Shown in pieces: positions 27,879 to 38,431 of a stretch of DNA of 49,331 nucleotides. The translations under genes were made by a program, and so were the position numbers. The stretch comes from Comamonadaceae bacterium (GTDB lineage Bacteria; Pseudomonadota; Gammaproteobacteria; Burkholderiales; Burkholderiaceae_C), in contig CANFOQ010000019.1 of NCBI GenBank assembly GCA_947448745.1, positions 1 through 49,331 of the forward strand. The letters run 5' to 3'. Within the stretch, counting starts at the first letter, position 1. Every line of letters begins with the position of its first letter. A model generated the notes under the pieces. That model saw nothing but the letters and a program-made list of their open reading frames with translations. It was not told the origin of the DNA and made no database searches.

Positions 27879-28897
27879 AGCTGCTCGTCCTTGGTGCTGG
27901 CGCTTGGGGAACGGCGCTGGCCGCACAAGCCAGTGCCCGCCATGAAGTCACTTTGTGGGCACGCAACCCCGCCATCATTGAAGACATGCAAACGCGGGGT
28001 GTGAACCAACGCTATTTGCCCGGTCAAACGCTGCCTGCCGCTTTGCACTTGAGCCACGCGCCTTTGTCAGACTTGTTGCCGCATGCCGACTTGGTGGTGC
28101 TGGCCTCACCGATGGCAGCTTTGCGCGACATGTTGCTGGCCACCTCGCCCCTGTTGGGCGAGCGACCGCTGGCCTGGTTGTGCAAAGGCTTTGAAGCCGT
28201 CTTGCCCTCGATTGCCAACCCCAAGGCCAAACATGGTTTGTTGGCGCACGAGGTGCAAATGCAAGTGGCACCCACGATGCAAGCCGGCATCCTGAGCGGC
28301 CCCAGTTTTGCGCAAGAAGTGGTTGCAGGTCAGCCTGCGGCGTTGGTCGCTGCCAGTGCCCACCCCGCTGTGCGCGACGCTTTGGTGCAGGCCTTTCACG
28401 GCGACAACCTGCGGGTCTATGCCAATGAAGACATCGTCGGCGTGGAGGTGGGTGGTGCTGTGAAAAACGTCATGGCCATCGCCACCGGTTTGTGCGATGG
28501 CTTGCAACTGGGTTTGAATGCCCGCGCTGCGCTCATCACACGCGGCTTGGCCGAGATGACACGCTTGGGTGTGGCCATGGGCGCACGTGCCGACACCTTC
28601 ATGGGCCTGAGCGGTCTGGGCGATTTGGTGCTCACCGCCACCGGCGACCTGAGCCGCAACCGGCAAGTCGGTTTGGCGCTGGCGCAAGGCAAATCACTGG
28701 ACCAGGTGTTGCTGTCTTTGGGCCATGTGGCCGAGGGTGTTTACAGCGCCCACACCGTGGTGCAACGCGCCCAGCATGTGGGTGTGGACATGCCGATTGC
28801 ACAAGCCGTGGTGTCGGTGTTGCAAGGCCAAACCTCGCCGCAACAAGCGGTGGCCGCCCTCATGGGGCGTGGTGCCAAAGGCGAACAGGGCGCTTAA
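27875..28897 (+). CDS. gpsA: Glycerol-3-phosphate dehydrogenase [NAD(P)+]
   Basis: Reduces dihydroxyacetone phosphate to sn-glycerol 3-phosphate for phospholipid synthesis. The 340-aa protein begins with a GTG start and the nucleotide-binding [22 protein letters not shown], the catalytic-lysine region [15 protein letters not shown], and [22 protein letters not shown] are all present. It is translationally coupled to secB. Its stop shares TTAA with the stop of the convergent yjjJ gene (four-base overlap), leaving no room for a terminator. Confidence 0.96.
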   Translation: MKLLVLGAGAWGTALAAQASARHEVTLWARNPAIIEDMQTRGVNQRYLPGQTLPAALHLSHAPLSDLLPHADLVVLASPMAALRDMLLATSPLLGERPLAWLCKGFEAVLPSIANPKAKHGLLAHEVQMQVAPTMQAGILSGPSFAQEVVAGQPAALVAASAHPAVRDALVQAFHGDNLRVYANEDIVGVEVGGAVKNVMAIATGLCDGLQLGLNARAALITRGLAEMTRLGVAMGARADTFMGLSGLGDLVLTATGDLSRNRQVGLALAQGKSLDQVLLSLGHVAEGVYSAHTVVQRAQHVGVDMPIAQAVVSVLQGQTSPQQAVAALMGRGAKGEQGA

Positions 28898-30237
28898 GCC
28901 AATCGTTGGATTTGCAACTTGGCGGCGTCCAAATGCCCTGCCAAAACGGCGATGCATTCTGCAAAGTCCGGGCTGAATTCTGGGCTGGACTGCAGGCTTT
29001 CCAAATATGGCTTGGCCATGGCCAAAGCCTGTCGCCAAACGTCGTTGCGCACGCAGGCGTGCAGGTTCAAGTGGGGTGCGGCGTTGTTCAATTTGCCGCT
29101 GCTGCTGGGGGCAAACGCCATCGGACACATGTCGTAGGCTGGTGCCAACTGGAAGGGGCGGCCGGTATCGGAGACAAACGACAGGTTGCCCGCGTGCATG
29201 TCGGCGTTGCCCATCAGCATGCCAAACGCCCACAGCAACTCGGTGCGTTTTGCTGCTTCTCGCGTCACCACGCCAAGCGAAGCCAGTGTTTGGACGATCA
29301 CCGGCCAGGGCTGGTGGGCATCGCCCACGAACTCGGCATCCAAAGCGCGCAAGGACACCACGGCATGCCGCCCCATCGCACCCGTGCGGTCAAAGCGGGC
29401 CAGCTCTAAAAACCGCTGACCATGGTGGTTCAACACCGCCGAGGACGCTGCCGCCACACCCGCATCTCTCAGCGTCGTCAAGGCCAAGTGCTCGGCCAGC
29501 AACAGATCGCGCCAGCGCTGACTCACGGGGCTTTCGAGTGGCTCGGTGAATTTCACCAGCACATGGGACGCGCCGCCAGGCGTTTGCGCATAGGCGGTGA
29601 ACTTGGGCTGCTCGCCACCCGCGGACGAACCGGGCGTGTCGCCTTGCGACGCCGCCAAGGCCAGGGCGGCATAGGCGGCGGGTTTGTTGTCGTTGGCAAC
29701 CGCGCTGGGTTCAGGCAAGGCGATGAAGGTGTCGCGGGCAAGGTTGCCCAACAAGAGATGGCCCACCATGTCGTGCCCATGCGCCAACAAAGCCCGGATG
29801 GCGTGGCTGTCGCTCCAAGTGTTGAGCGCGTCCGGCAGCCCCAGGCTGGTCGCATGACGAGCGGCATAAGCGCGGCCCAAATAGCCTTGCGGCAGCATGT
29901 CTAACAGCCACCAAGGCACGCCAGCCGAGTGCACTTGCGGCCCGTTGGTTGGGGTGAAAACAAAGCCATCGGTGCGCACCGGGGTGAGGGTTCCCAAGGG
30001 CTGCAATTGGCCTTGGCCGTCCACCTGAAACACCGGCACATCGGCAAAGCCCCGGCTGCGGTCGCGCAAGACGTAGCGCGAGTTTTTCTTGGCGCCGATT
30101 TGCATGACCTCTTGTCCCATGGCTGCGAGCGCACGCGACACCGTGGGCTGGCTCAAGCCCAGTTCTCTGGCCATTTGCGTGCCAGACTTGGGACCCATGG
30201 TCAGCCGCAAACGCAGGAGCTCAAGCGGTGTTGTCAT
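28894..30237 (-). CDS. yjjJ: HipA-family kinase with fused N-terminal HTH (YjjJ type)
   Basis: A 447-aa protein. The first 65 residues form a helix-turn-helix DNA-binding domain ([18 protein letters not shown]). The rest is a HipA-like serine/threonine kinase with [11 protein letters not shown], the catalytic loop [13 protein letters not shown] (Asp and Asn of the HipA active site) and the metal-binding YDMCPMAF. HipA toxins usually pair with a separate HipB repressor; here the DNA-binding part is fused, as in E. coli YjjJ, and no hipB gene is adjacent. ATG at 30237 is chosen over a TTG just before. Target and toxicity are unknown. The AT-rich gap upstream probably holds its promoter and operator. 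Confidence 0.88.
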   Translation of the reverse strand: MTTPLELLRLRLTMGPKSGTQMARELGLSQPTVSRALAAMGQEVMQIGAKKNSRYVLRDRSRGFADVPVFQVDGQGQLQPLGTLTPVRTDGFVFTPTNGPQVHSAGVPWWLLDMLPQGYLGRAYAARHATSLGLPDALNTWSDSHAIRALLAHGHDMVGHLLLGNLARDTFIALPEPSAVANDNKPAAYAALALAASQGDTPGSSAGGEQPKFTAYAQTPGGASHVLVKFTEPLESPVSQRWRDLLLAEHLALTTLRDAGVAAASSAVLNHHGQRFLELARFDRTGAMGRHAVVSLRALDAEFVGDAHQPWPVIVQTLASLGVVTREAAKRTELLWAFGMLMGNADMHAGNLSFVSDTGRPFQLAPAYDMCPMAFAPSSSGKLNNAAPHLNLHACVRNDVWRQALAMAKPYLESLQSSPEFSPDFAECIAVLAGHLDAAKLQIQRLA

Positions 30238-30395
30238 CAATGAAAATTATAAAATGAATGACAAATGCATGAATAATTAATTTATTTAAGGTCTGAAAAC
30301 CCAATAAATACAACAACTTGAATGTCGTAAATCTTTAATTCCGTGTGTTATTTGAATCATATTCAAAAAAACAGAATGATCAAAATTCCAAAGGC
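30238..30395. promoter_or_regulatory. AT-rich gap upstream of yjjJ and downstream of panC
   Basis: A 158-base AT-rich interval. It holds a small palindrome TTGAAT-CAT-ATTCAA at 30352-30366 and several TAAT/ATTA-rich stretches close to the yjjJ start (minus strand). As yjjJ carries its own HTH, an autoregulatory operator here is plausible, but no strongly conserved repeat was found. The low G+C is unlike the surrounding coding DNA. Confidence 0.4.
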
Positions 30396-31277
30396 TCAAA
30401 CTTCCACGTTGTCGATCAAGCGGGTGGGGCCCAGCTTGGCTGCGCCCAAGACCACCAGCGGCTCGGCGGTCACGTGGGTGATGGGCGACAAATCCGACTG
30501 GCGGCGCACCGTCAGGTAGTCGGGCTGCCAGCCTTGGGCACGCAGGTCTTGCATGGCGGCGGCTTCTGCCGCAGCCACATTGAACGCGGCAGCGCCTGAC
30601 GCTGCTGTGGCCTTGCCCTGCATCGCCCCAGCAGCACGCACCTGCGCCGCCAAGGCTTGCAGCGCGGCAGACAGTTGCACCGCTTGCGCCCGTTCTGGCG
30701 CGGACAAATACATGTTGCGCGAACTCAGCGCCAAGCCATCGGCGGCACGGGTGGTGGGCAGGGTGAGGATCTGGATGGGCAGGGCGAACTGGCGCACCAT
30801 CTCGCGCAAGATGAGCTGCTGTTGGTAGTCTTTCTGGCCAAACACGGCCACGCCAGCACCACCGGCAAACACGCAACTGAACAGCTTCATCACCACGGTG
30901 CACACGCCGGTGAAAAAGCCGGGGCGGAATTCGCCTTCCAAGATGTTGGCCAAGGCCGGGTCGGGCAGCACTTTGAAGGTTTGCGGCTGCGGGTACAGCT
31001 CGGCTTCGGTGGGGGCGAACAACACATCACAGCCCACGGCTTGCAGCCGGGCACAGTCGTCCTCGAAGGTGCGCGGGTAGCTGTCGAAGTCTTCGTGCGG
31101 CAAAAACTGCAAGCGGTTGACGAAGATGCTGGAGACCAGCACATCGCCCATGGGCTTGGCGTGGCGCAACAAAGACAAATGACCCTCGTGCAAATTGCCC
31201 ATGGTGGGCACAAAAGCAGGCTTGGCATGCGGGGCCACATGTTGGCGCAACTCGGCCACGGTGCGGGCGATGAACAT
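30396..31277 (-). CDS. panC: Pantothenate synthetase
   Basis: Condenses pantoate and beta-alanine to pantothenate with ATP cleavage. The 293-aa protein has [16 protein letters not shown], with the HIGH-like nucleotide site, [29 protein letters not shown] and the [11 protein letters not shown] motif. An Ala-rich insertion (about 210-235) separates the last helices. It starts four bases after panB ends, so panB-panC form an operon for coenzyme A precursor supply. Confidence 0.96.
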   Translation of the reverse strand: MFIARTVAELRQHVAPHAKPAFVPTMGNLHEGHLSLLRHAKPMGDVLVSSIFVNRLQFLPHEDFDSYPRTFEDDCARLQAVGCDVLFAPTEAELYPQPQTFKVLPDPALANILEGEFRPGFFTGVCTVVMKLFSCVFAGGAGVAVFGQKDYQQQLILREMVRQFALPIQILTLPTTRAADGLALSSRNMYLSAPERAQAVQLSAALQALAAQVRAAGAMQGKATAASGAAAFNVAAAEAAAMQDLRAQGWQPDYLTVRRQSDLSPITHVTAEPLVVLGAAKLGPTRLIDNVEV

Positions 31278-31280
31278 GGA

Positions 31281-32150
31281 TTACCAGGCGTGAAGGGCGT
31301 TGTCGGGGAAGCTGCCGTCTTTGACCGCCGCCACATAGCGGCTCAAGGCGTCCAACACGCTGTCGGTGCCGCTCATGAAATTGCGCACGAACTTGGGGTT
31401 CTTGCCCAAATTGATGCCCAACATGTCGTGCAGCACCAGCACTTGACCGGCCGTGCCATTGCCCGCGCCAATGCCGATGGTGTGGCATGTGCTCAGGGCT
31501 TGGGTCAGTTCGCTGGACAAGGTGGCGGGCACCATTTCCAGCACCACCATGCTGGCGCCTGCTTGTTGCAAAGCCAGCGCATCTTTGTGCAATTGGGCGG
31601 CGGCGGCGGGCTCGCGGCCTTGCACCCGGTAGCCGCCCAAGGCGTGCACGGTTTGCGGCGTGAGGCCCAAATGCGCACACACCGGGATGCCGCGTTGCAC
31701 CAAGAAATGCACGGTGTCGGGCGTCCAATCGCCGCCTTCAAGCTTGACCATGTGGGCGCCGGCTTGCATCAGCACCATGGCGCTGCGCAGCGCTTGTTCG
31801 GGGGACTCGTGGTAGGTGCCAAAGGGCAGGTCGCCAATCACCCAAGCCGTGCCTTGGACGCGGCGCAAACCGCGCACCACGCTTTCGGTGTGGTAGCGCA
31901 TGGTTTCCAAGCTGACACCCGCGGTGCTGTGCAAGCCTTGGCAGACCATGCCCAGCGAGTCGCCGACCAAGATGCATTCCACGCCAGCAGCATCGGCCAC
32001 GGCGGCGAAGGTGGCGTCGTAGGCGGTGATCATGGCAATTTTGTCGCCGCGCGCTCGCATGTCGTTCAACCGCGGCAGGCTGATGGGTTTGCGCGACGCC
32101 ATGTCGGACGCGGGCGGCAAAGTGCCGTAGGGACTGGCAGCGTTGGTCAT
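31281..32150 (-). CDS. panB: 3-methyl-2-oxobutanoate hydroxymethyltransferase
   Basis: Transfers a hydroxymethyl group from methylenetetrahydrofolate to 2-oxoisovalerate, the first step to pantoate. The 289-aa protein contains [29 protein letters not shown] with the metal-binding Asp, MVKLEGGD, and [19 protein letters not shown] with [20 protein letters not shown]. The ATG at 32150 ([11 protein letters not shown]) is chosen, since the frame upstream shows no family similarity. It lies 19 bases after scpA. Confidence 0.96.
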   Translation of the reverse strand: MTNAASPYGTLPPASDMASRKPISLPRLNDMRARGDKIAMITAYDATFAAVADAAGVECILVGDSLGMVCQGLHSTAGVSLETMRYHTESVVRGLRRVQGTAWVIGDLPFGTYHESPEQALRSAMVLMQAGAHMVKLEGGDWTPDTVHFLVQRGIPVCAHLGLTPQTVHALGGYRVQGREPAAAAQLHKDALALQQAGASMVVLEMVPATLSSELTQALSTCHTIGIGAGNGTAGQVLVLHDMLGINLGKNPKFVRNFMSGTDSVLDALSRYVAAVKDGSFPDNALHAW

Positions 32151-32169
32151 GCGGGTTCTCCCGTCAACA

Positions 32170-33024
32170 TCAATTGGTGGGTGCATAAGCCAAGCGCACA
32201 TAGATGGGTGCGTAGGCTTCGGCCTGGGTGATGTCCACCAGGGTTTCTTTGGCCAGTTCGAGCAAGGCGATGAAGGTCACCAACATGACCGGCACGCCCA
32301 AAGAAGCGTCGAACAGGTCTTGGAATTCGACAAAGCGTTGGTTTTGCAGTTTCTTCAGCACGATGCTCATGTGCTCGCGCACCGACAGTTCTTGGCGGCT
32401 GATTTTGTGGTGTTCCACCAGCTTGGCGCGGCGCAAGATGTCGGCCCAAGCTTGCTGCAAATCGGGCACGTCCACATGCGGGAAACGCGGCTGGATGGAC
32501 TGCTCGATGTAGACCTGCGCCCGCAAAAAATCGCGGCCTTGCTGGGGCGCTTCGTTCAAGCGGGCTGCGGCCAACTTGAGCTGTTCGTATTCCAACAAAC
32601 GGCGCACCAGCTCGGCACGCGGGTCTTCGGCTTCCACACCTTCGGCCACCTTCTTGGGTGGCAACAACATGCGCGATTTGATTTCAATCAGCATCGCGGC
32701 CATGAGCAAATATTCGGCGGCCAACTCGAGATTGGTTTTCCTGATTTCCTCGACATAGCTCAGGTACTGGCGGGTCAGGCCCGCCATGGGGATGTCGAGG
32801 ATGTTGAAGTTTTGCTTGCGGATCAGGTAGAGCAGCAGGTCGAGCGGGCCTTCAAAGGCTTCTAGAAAAATTTGCAGGGCATCGGGCGGGATGTACAAAT
32901 CTTGCGGCATGGCGAACAGCGGTTCGCCATACAGACGCGCCACCGCCACATGGTCGATGACCGAGGGCATGTGGGGCAAATCGGCGCTTGGGCCTTGCCA
33001 ATTCGCCTCGGGGGTGGTGCTCAC
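32170..33024 (-). CDS. scpA: Segregation and condensation protein A (kleisin)
   Basis: The kleisin subunit that bridges SMC heads together with ScpB in chromosome condensation. The 284-aa protein carries the diagnostic [29 protein letters not shown] block near the N-terminus, followed by [19 protein letters not shown] and a C-terminal winged-helix region with [12 protein letters not shown]. The start is the GTG at 33024, coupled by GTGA to the stop of the DUF3460 gene. An ATG further upstream lies inside that gene. scpB is not in the window. Confidence 0.94.
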   Translation of the reverse strand: MSTTPEANWQGPSADLPHMPSVIDHVAVARLYGEPLFAMPQDLYIPPDALQIFLEAFEGPLDLLLYLIRKQNFNILDIPMAGLTRQYLSYVEEIRKTNLELAAEYLLMAAMLIEIKSRMLLPPKKVAEGVEAEDPRAELVRRLLEYEQLKLAAARLNEAPQQGRDFLRAQVYIEQSIQPRFPHVDVPDLQQAWADILRRAKLVEHHKISRQELSVREHMSIVLKKLQNQRFVEFQDLFDASLGVPVMLVTFIALLELAKETLVDITQAEAYAPIYVRLAYAPTN

Positions 33025-33230
33025 TTGCTGCCCGTGCTGAGGTAAACGTAGGGCTTTTGCGGCACCCGGGCGGCTTGGAATTCGGCCTGGTTTTGGCGGT
33101 CGATGGTTTTGTCCCACAGCAGGCCGCGGCCTGCCCGTTGCTCGGCTTCCAGCGAGGGCTTGTCCGCCTTGAGCTGCTGGATGAATGCTTGGGTTTCAGA
33201 GACGTATTCGGGGCGGGCAAACAGTGACAT
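33021..33230 (-). CDS. DUF3460 family small protein
   Basis: A 69-aa soluble protein, MSLFARPEYVSETQAFIQQL, with a helical N-terminal half and the pattern GRGLLWDKTIDRQNQAEF and VPQKPYVYL of DUF3460, found mainly in betaproteobacteria. The function is unknown. The stop overlaps the scpA start by four bases, so it is translated together with scpA. A 29-base gap separates it from the end of the SulP gene upstream. Confidence 0.87.
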   Translation of the reverse strand: MSLFARPEYVSETQAFIQQLKADKPSLEAEQRAGRGLLWDKTIDRQNQAEFQAARVPQKPYVYLSTGSK

Positions 33231-33259
33231 GAAGTGCGTCCTTCAAAGGGAGCCGCATT

Positions 33260-34882
33260 CTACCCAGTCAGGCTTTTCAGGCTGTCGGCCCAATCGGTTT
33301 GGACATTCTCAGCGCCCAGTTGCTCCAGCAAGTTGGTGCGGCGCAGCAAATCGGTGGCTTGTTGGTTCAAGCCGGTCAACACCAAGCGCACCTGAGCTCT
33401 TTGGCATGTTCGCCACAGGTTGTGCAGACCGTCCGCACCACTGGAGTCCATGTAAATCAGGCCGCTGCAGTCCAACACCAAGGCGTGGGTGGGGAGTTGC
33501 TGGCTGAGGTTTTCCAGCAAATCCACCGCGCCAAAAAACAAAGCACCTTGCATGCCCCACACCTGCACGCTGGCGCTTTGGTGCAGCGGCATGCAGCGGG
33601 TCAGGTTGGAGATGCGGTACACAAAAATCAAACAAGCCGCCAGCAAACCCACTTCAAACGCCACCGTCAAATTGACCAGCACGGTGAGCAAAAACACCGC
33701 CACCAAGGTGAGGCGGTAAGACCAGCGAAATTGTTTCAACTGTGCAAAGGCCCGCCAGTTGCCCATGTTCCAAGCGACCGAAATCAAGATGGCGCTCAAG
33801 GCGCCCAGCGGAATGTGCGACACCCAAGGCGCGGCCAACAACAACATCAGCAGCAAGCCCAGCGCGTGGACCATGCCAGCCACCGGGCTGCTGGCGCCGT
33901 TTTTCACATTCGCCATGGTGCGTGCAATGGCCCCGGTGACGGGCATGCCACCGACCAAGGGCATGGCCATGTTGGCAATGCCTTGCGCCATCAACTCTTG
34001 ATTGGGGTCGTGCCGGTCCTCCACCATGCCGTCTGCCACGCGGGCGCACAGCAGCGAGGTGATGGCCCCCAAGATGGCCAAGGTGACGCTGGGTGCCCAC
34101 AAGCTGCGCACCTGCGCCCACGTGAAACCAGGCCAGGCCAAGCTCGGCAAACCGGCCGGAATATCGCCAAAGCGGCTGCCCAAAGTTTCTACCGGCCAAT
34201 GGGCAAGGGACGTGAACGCGGTCGCCACCACCATGACCAACATGGGGCTGGGCAACAGGGCCAAGCGCTGGGCTTGGCGCGGCGACAACAGCTTGGGCAG
34301 CGCGAATTGCCAAACAGCCATCAGCATCAAACTGCCCAAGGTCAGCATCAAGGTGGCTGGGTTGGTTTGATCCAGGTGGGTCAGGATGACGCCCATTAAC
34401 GAGATCACATCGGCAGGCATGTGGGCGATGGGCAAACCCAAAAAATCTTTCAATTGCAGCAAGGCAATCAAGACGGCGATGCCGTTGGTGAAGCCAATCA
34501 CCACCGCGACGGGAATGAAGCGAATCAACACCCCCAAACGCAGCACACCCATGAGCAGCAGCCACAAGCCCGACATCAAGGTGGCCAGCAGCAAACCCGC
34601 TGCGCCATGCTGCAACACGATGCCGTAAACGATGACGATGAAGGCACCGGCAGGCCCGCCGATTTGCACCCGGCTGCCGCCCAGCGCCGAGATCAGCAAG
34701 CCGCCGACGATGGCCGTGACCAAGCCGGCTTCGGGCTTCAAACCCGATGCGATGGCAAAGGCCATCGACAAAGGCAGGGCAACCACGCTCACCGTCAATC
34801 CCGCCCCCAGGTCTTTGAAAAAACGCCCCCGGTTGTAGCCGCGCAAGGCCTCGAACAACTTTGGTTTGAAGCGCCTGGTCAT
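33260..34882 (-). CDS. SulP family anion transporter with STAS domain
   Basis: A 540-aa inner-membrane transporter. The N-terminal part has about 12 membrane segments, starting DLGAGLTVSVVALPLSMAFAIASG, the SulP signature. GGMPVTGAIARTMANVKNGASSPVAGM is the family core motif. The C-terminal STAS domain (about 430-540) ends the protein with ALVLDCSGLIYMDSSGADGL. The ion (sulfate, bicarbonate or other) cannot be told from sequence. The start is taken at 34882, overlapping the stop of the mobA-like gene (ATGA); an ATG four codons upstream is also possible. Confidence 0.92.
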   Translation of the reverse strand: MTRRFKPKLFEALRGYNRGRFFKDLGAGLTVSVVALPLSMAFAIASGLKPEAGLVTAIVGGLLISALGGSRVQIGGPAGAFIVIVYGIVLQHGAAGLLLATLMSGLWLLLMGVLRLGVLIRFIPVAVVIGFTNGIAVLIALLQLKDFLGLPIAHMPADVISLMGVILTHLDQTNPATLMLTLGSLMLMAVWQFALPKLLSPRQAQRLALLPSPMLVMVVATAFTSLAHWPVETLGSRFGDIPAGLPSLAWPGFTWAQVRSLWAPSVTLAILGAITSLLCARVADGMVEDRHDPNQELMAQGIANMAMPLVGGMPVTGAIARTMANVKNGASSPVAGMVHALGLLLMLLLAAPWVSHIPLGALSAILISVAWNMGNWRAFAQLKQFRWSYRLTLVAVFLLTVLVNLTVAFEVGLLAACLIFVYRISNLTRCMPLHQSASVQVWGMQGALFFGAVDLLENLSQQLPTHALVLDCSGLIYMDSSGADGLHNLWRTCQRAQVRLVLTGLNQQATDLLRRTNLLEQLGAENVQTDWADSLKSLTG

Positions 34883-35514
34883 GGGGGCGCCCATTCAGGA
34901 GGCCAAGTCAGGCTGCGCCCTGTGCGGGCGGTGAAAGCCGCCAAATCTGCCAAGTGGTCCAAGTCGGTGGTGTAGTGCAGGTTGCTCGATGCAAAGGGCA
35001 GCACCTGCGCCTTGTGCGCTTGACGCCATTCTTTGCAACCAAACGAGGGGCCTTGCAACAAGATGGCACGTCGGGCGGCGGCACTCAGCATCACCGGGTT
35101 GCCAGGCGCACCCTCCACTGTCGGAAACACCATGTCGATGCCTGCGGGTCGTGATTGAAATTCGAGCGTGAGCGCGCTGATGTCGGCGGCTTCAATCAGG
35201 GGTTGATCGGCCAGTGCCATGACCACACCATCGAGGCCGTCGGGCAAGGCTTGCAACCCCAAGCGCTGCGACGACACCAAGCCGTCTTCGGGTTGTGGGT
35301 TGTGAATCACTTGAATCTTCAAGCCGTGTAGTTGTGCGCCAATGTCGGCGGCGTAATGCCCCAGCACCACCACCAACTGTGCAGCACCGGCGGTTTGCAA
35401 AGCATGGACAAGGCGGCGAATGAGCGGCTCACCATCGAGCAGCAGCAAGGACTTGGGCCGATGACCCATGCGGGAACCCGCACCGGCTGCGAGCAAGACC
35501 GCAGCCCAGTTCAT
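34879..35514 (-). CDS. MobA-like nucleotidyltransferase (molybdopterin cytidylyltransferase type)
   Basis: A 211-aa NTP transferase. It starts WAAVLLAAGAGSRMGHRPKSLL, with the nucleotide-binding LAAGxGxRxG motif and the following Lys. DGVVMALADQPLI carries the metal-binding acidic site, and PGNPVMLSAAARRAIL is typical of the MocA/MobA-like group. The product could be CTP:molybdopterin cytidylyltransferase or a related enzyme; no molybdenum enzyme is near. The ATG at 35514 overlaps the metG stop by one base (TGATG). Confidence 0.85.
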   Translation of the reverse strand: MNWAAVLLAAGAGSRMGHRPKSLLLLDGEPLIRRLVHALQTAGAAQLVVVLGHYAADIGAQLHGLKIQVIHNPQPEDGLVSSQRLGLQALPDGLDGVVMALADQPLIEAADISALTLEFQSRPAGIDMVFPTVEGAPGNPVMLSAAARRAILLQGPSFGCKEWRQAHKAQVLPFASSNLHYTTDLDHLADLAAFTARTGRSLTWPPEWAPP

Positions 35515-37598
35515 CAATGGATCCGCATGCCGGGCGTGGCGCCTGGCCATGGGTGGAGCACGTGGATGCCGGGATGGGCTTTTTCATCCGCGTGGCTGGC
35601 GGCCAGCACCATGCCTTCGGAGACGCCAAATTTCATTTTGCGCGGGGCCAAATTGGCCACCATGACCGTGAGCTTGCCCACCAGGTCTTCGGGTTTGTAC
35701 ATGCTGGCAATGCCGCTGAACACATTGCGCATGCGGCCTTCGCCCACATCCAGCGTCAAGCGCAACAGTTTGGTGCTGCCTTCCACGGTTTCGCAGTTGA
35801 CGATGAGCGCGATGCGCAAATCGATCTTGGCGAAGTCGTCGATGCTGATGGTGTCGGCGATAGCTTCGCCGCCGGGGATCACGGCTTCAACCACCTCTGG
35901 CGGTGGTTCAAACAAGGCTCCCAACATCTTGGGGTCGACGCGTTGCATCAGGTGTTGATAGACACCGATGCCGTGGCCCGCACCCATGCGTTGCTGGCCC
36001 TGCGCAAACTGCAAAGCGGGGATGTTCAAAAAAGTTTCCACGTTGGCCACCAAGGCGGGCAACACCGGTTTCAAGGCCAGACTCAGCAAGCGGAAGGCTT
36101 CCATGCAGGTGCTGCACACGTCTTGCAAGCGGGCGTCTTGCCCTTCTTGCTTGGCCAATTCCCAGGGCTTGTTGGCGTCCACATACTCATTCACGCGGTC
36201 GGCCAAGGCCATGGTGTCGCGCAAAGCTTTGGCATAGTCGCGGTGCTCGTACAACGCTTCAATGGCGGGCAAACCGGCGTGCAATTGCGAGAGCAGGGCT
36301 TCGCCATCGGCGCTGACAGCGCCCAGCTTGCCGCCAAAGCGCTTGGCAATGAAACCCGCCGCCCGCGACGCGATGTTGATGTACTTGCCTACCAAGTCCG
36401 AGTTGACCCGCGCCATGAAATCCTCGGCGTTGAAGTCGATGTCCTCATTGCGGCCGTTCAACTTGGCGGCCAAGTAATAGCGCAGCCACTCGGGGTTCAT
36501 GCCCAGTTCCAGGTACTTCAAGGGGTTCAAACCGGTGCCACGGCTCTTGCTCATTTTTTCGCCGTTGTTCACGGTCAAGAAGCCGTGCACAAACACCTTG
36601 TTTGGCACTTTGCGGCCACTGAACTTCAGGATGGCGGGCCAAAACAAGGTGTGGAAGGTGACGATGTCTTTGCCGATGAAATGGTATTGCTCCACATCAG
36701 GCGCGGTGATGTAGTCGTTGTAGTTTTCGCCGCGCTTTGCCAACAGGTTTTGCAATGACGCCAAATAGCCAATGGGCGCATCCAGCCAGACATAAAAATA
36801 CTTGCCCGGCGCATCGGGAATCTCGATGCCAAAGTAGGGGGCGTCGCGCGAAATGTCCCAGTCGCCCAAGCCCTCGCTGGTGCTGCCGTCCGGGTTGGTG
36901 CGCACGCTGAACCACTCTTTGACTTTGTTGGCCACCTCGGGTTGCAGGTGTTGGCCGTTTTGCGTCCAGTCTTGCAAAAATTCAACGCAGCGGGGGTCGG
37001 ACAATTTGAAGAAGAAATGCTCGGCGTGTTTCAACACCGGCGTGGCCCCCGACAACGCCGAGAACGGGTTTTTCAAATCGGTGGGCGCATAGACCGCGCC
37101 ACAGTTTTCGCAGTTGTCGCCGTACTGGTCTTTGGCGCCGCACTTGGGGCATTCGCCTTTGATGAAGCGGTCGGGCAAAAACATGTTTTTCTCGGGGTCG
37201 AAAAACTGCTCGATGGTTTTGCGCTCAATCAAGGTGCCGCCTTGCTCGGCGGACAGGTCGCGCAGATCGCGGTAAATCTGTTGCGCCAAGGCATGGTTTT
37301 CAGGCGCGTCGGTGCTGTGCCAGTTGTCAAAGCCAATGTGGAAACCATCGAGGTATTGCTTGCGCCCCGCAGCGATGTTGGCCACAAACTGCTGCGGTGT
37401 GAGGCCGGCTTTTTCGGCGGCAATCATGATCGGTGCGCCATGCGTGTCGTCGGCACACACGAAGTTCACGGCGTGGCCCTGCATGCGTTGGTAGCGCACC
37501 CAAATATCGGCCTGGATGTACTCCATCATGTGCCCGATGTGGAAGTTGCCATTGGCATAGGGCAGGGCGGTGGTGACAAATAAGCGGCGCTGGGTCAT
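35514..37598 (-). CDS. metG: Methionyl-tRNA synthetase
   Basis: A 694-aa class Ia synthetase. It begins [24 protein letters not shown] with the HIGH motif. Paired zinc knuckles follow ([18 protein letters not shown]), then KMSKS in [15 protein letters not shown], the helical anticodon domain, and a C-terminal tRNA-binding OB-fold (about 590-694, with [15 protein letters not shown]) that mediates dimerisation in the long bacterial form. The ATG at 37598 is chosen; open frame upstream lacks similarity. It lies 31 bases downstream of mazF. Confidence 0.96.
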   Translation of the reverse strand: MTQRRLFVTTALPYANGNFHIGHMMEYIQADIWVRYQRMQGHAVNFVCADDTHGAPIMIAAEKAGLTPQQFVANIAAGRKQYLDGFHIGFDNWHSTDAPENHALAQQIYRDLRDLSAEQGGTLIERKTIEQFFDPEKNMFLPDRFIKGECPKCGAKDQYGDNCENCGAVYAPTDLKNPFSALSGATPVLKHAEHFFFKLSDPRCVEFLQDWTQNGQHLQPEVANKVKEWFSVRTNPDGSTSEGLGDWDISRDAPYFGIEIPDAPGKYFYVWLDAPIGYLASLQNLLAKRGENYNDYITAPDVEQYHFIGKDIVTFHTLFWPAILKFSGRKVPNKVFVHGFLTVNNGEKMSKSRGTGLNPLKYLELGMNPEWLRYYLAAKLNGRNEDIDFNAEDFMARVNSDLVGKYINIASRAAGFIAKRFGGKLGAVSADGEALLSQLHAGLPAIEALYEHRDYAKALRDTMALADRVNEYVDANKPWELAKQEGQDARLQDVCSTCMEAFRLLSLALKPVLPALVANVETFLNIPALQFAQGQQRMGAGHGIGVYQHLMQRVDPKMLGALFEPPPEVVEAVIPGGEAIADTISIDDFAKIDLRIALIVNCETVEGSTKLLRLTLDVGEGRMRNVFSGIASMYKPEDLVGKLTVMVANLAPRKMKFGVSEGMVLAASHADEKAHPGIHVLHPWPGATPGMRIH

Positions 37599-37629
37599 GA
37601 GGGGGTCAGTACAGAGAGGGAGGCTGATT

Positions 37630-38001
37630 TTAGGTGGCGGCAATGGCGATGATGGCGTTGAGCTCTTCGCAGGCCGATTCGAACACCGCAGGCGGGACTT
37701 GTTTCCAAGCATGGGGCCGCGCCCCACGTTCACGCCAAGCGAAAGATTTGGGCTGGTGCGACAGCACATAACAAACCTCACCCTTGGCGGCGGTGAATTT
37801 CACGGCAAAGGGGTTGGTTTCATTGCTGGGCGCATGGGTCATGGGCAAACCAATGACCAAGCCGGTGCGTTCGTTGAAGGCTTTGGGCGACAACACCATC
37901 ATCGGGTGCTCGTCCTTCATCTCCGCGCCTCTTTGCGGGTTGAAATTGACCCAAATCATGTCGCGTCGATCGGGCACCCAGTGTTTGGCAGGCGTCGCCA
38001 T
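37630..38001 (-). CDS. mazF: PemK/MazF family endoribonuclease toxin
   Basis: A 123-aa toxin of the MazF/PemK fold, which cleaves mRNA at short specific sequences. The start is [20 protein letters not shown]. The conserved loop appears as [19 protein letters not shown], and the downstream [15 protein letters not shown] matches the beta-strand with the acidic/threonine catalytic site. In many MazF proteins the loop ends in RP; here it is HP. The start overlaps the mazE stop (TGATG), the usual arrangement of antitoxin first and toxin second. Confidence 0.88.
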   Translation of the reverse strand: MATPAKHWVPDRRDMIWVNFNPQRGAEMKDEHPMMVLSPKAFNERTGLVIGLPMTHAPSNETNPFAVKFTAAKGEVCYVLSHQPKSFAWRERGARPHAWKQVPPAVFESACEELNAIIAIAAT

Positions 38002-38261
38002 CAGAAGACTTCGGGGCCCACGCGGGGGGTGGCCATGACTTCGCCGCCATGCACAGCCGGGTCAAAGGCTTTGAGCTTTTGCGCCAAACTCAATTTGGGC
38101 TTGCCTGCGGTACGCAAAAAAACGCCGCCTTCCACCACCTCGACTTTGATCGGCTGGCCGCGTGTGAAGCGGGCGGCTTTGGCGACTTTGGCGGTGATGC
38201 GAACGGCCAAGCCGTTGCCCCATTCTTGAACTGTTTGATCGACAGAGACGATGGTCGTCAT
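38001..38261 (-). CDS. mazE: MazE/AbrB-type antitoxin
   Basis: An 86-aa antitoxin with an N-terminal swapped-hairpin AbrB/MazE DNA-binding domain (VQEWGNGLAVRITAKVAKAARFTRGQPIKVEV) and an acidic, probably disordered C-terminal tail that would wrap the toxin (AFDPAVHGGEVMATP). An AAGGAG ribosome site precedes the ATG. It is the first gene of a mazE-mazF pair and probably represses its own promoter, where a direct repeat lies (38307-38325). Confidence 0.9.
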   Translation of the reverse strand: MTTIVSVDQTVQEWGNGLAVRITAKVAKAARFTRGQPIKVEVVEGGVFLRTAGKPKLSLAQKLKAFDPAVHGGEVMATPRVGPEVF

Positions 38262-38285
38262 GCGAACTCCTTGGATTGGCCGCCA

Positions 38286-38325
38286 AGTTTAATCGTGTTT
38301 CAGGCTTGTATCAACGTGTATCAAC
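38286..38325 (-). promoter_or_regulatory. Candidate mazEF promoter with direct repeat
   Basis: On the plus strand TGTATCAAC occurs twice with a period of ten bases (38307-38315 and 38317-38325). On the minus strand this gives two TTGATA boxes; the nearer (38309-38314) is 17 bases from TAAACT (38286-38291), a fair -35/-10 pair. Repeats one helical turn apart at a toxin-antitoxin promoter suggest a MazE site. Inference from position and symmetry. Confidence 0.45.
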
Positions 38326-38431
38326 ACCATGTCATCTGGCTTGTGAGGTGTATTCAACCTTGCCTGGCGTGGGGCCGCACTTGCTTGGCTAGACTAGCCC
38401 CCTTTTCCCCGACAGACACACTGGAGTAGAC

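Noticed and set aside
30657-32231. Long open frame (about 520 codons) on the plus strand
   Set aside because: It is antisense to panC and panB, both of which are clear by their motifs; its translation is low in complexity and lacks any family pattern.
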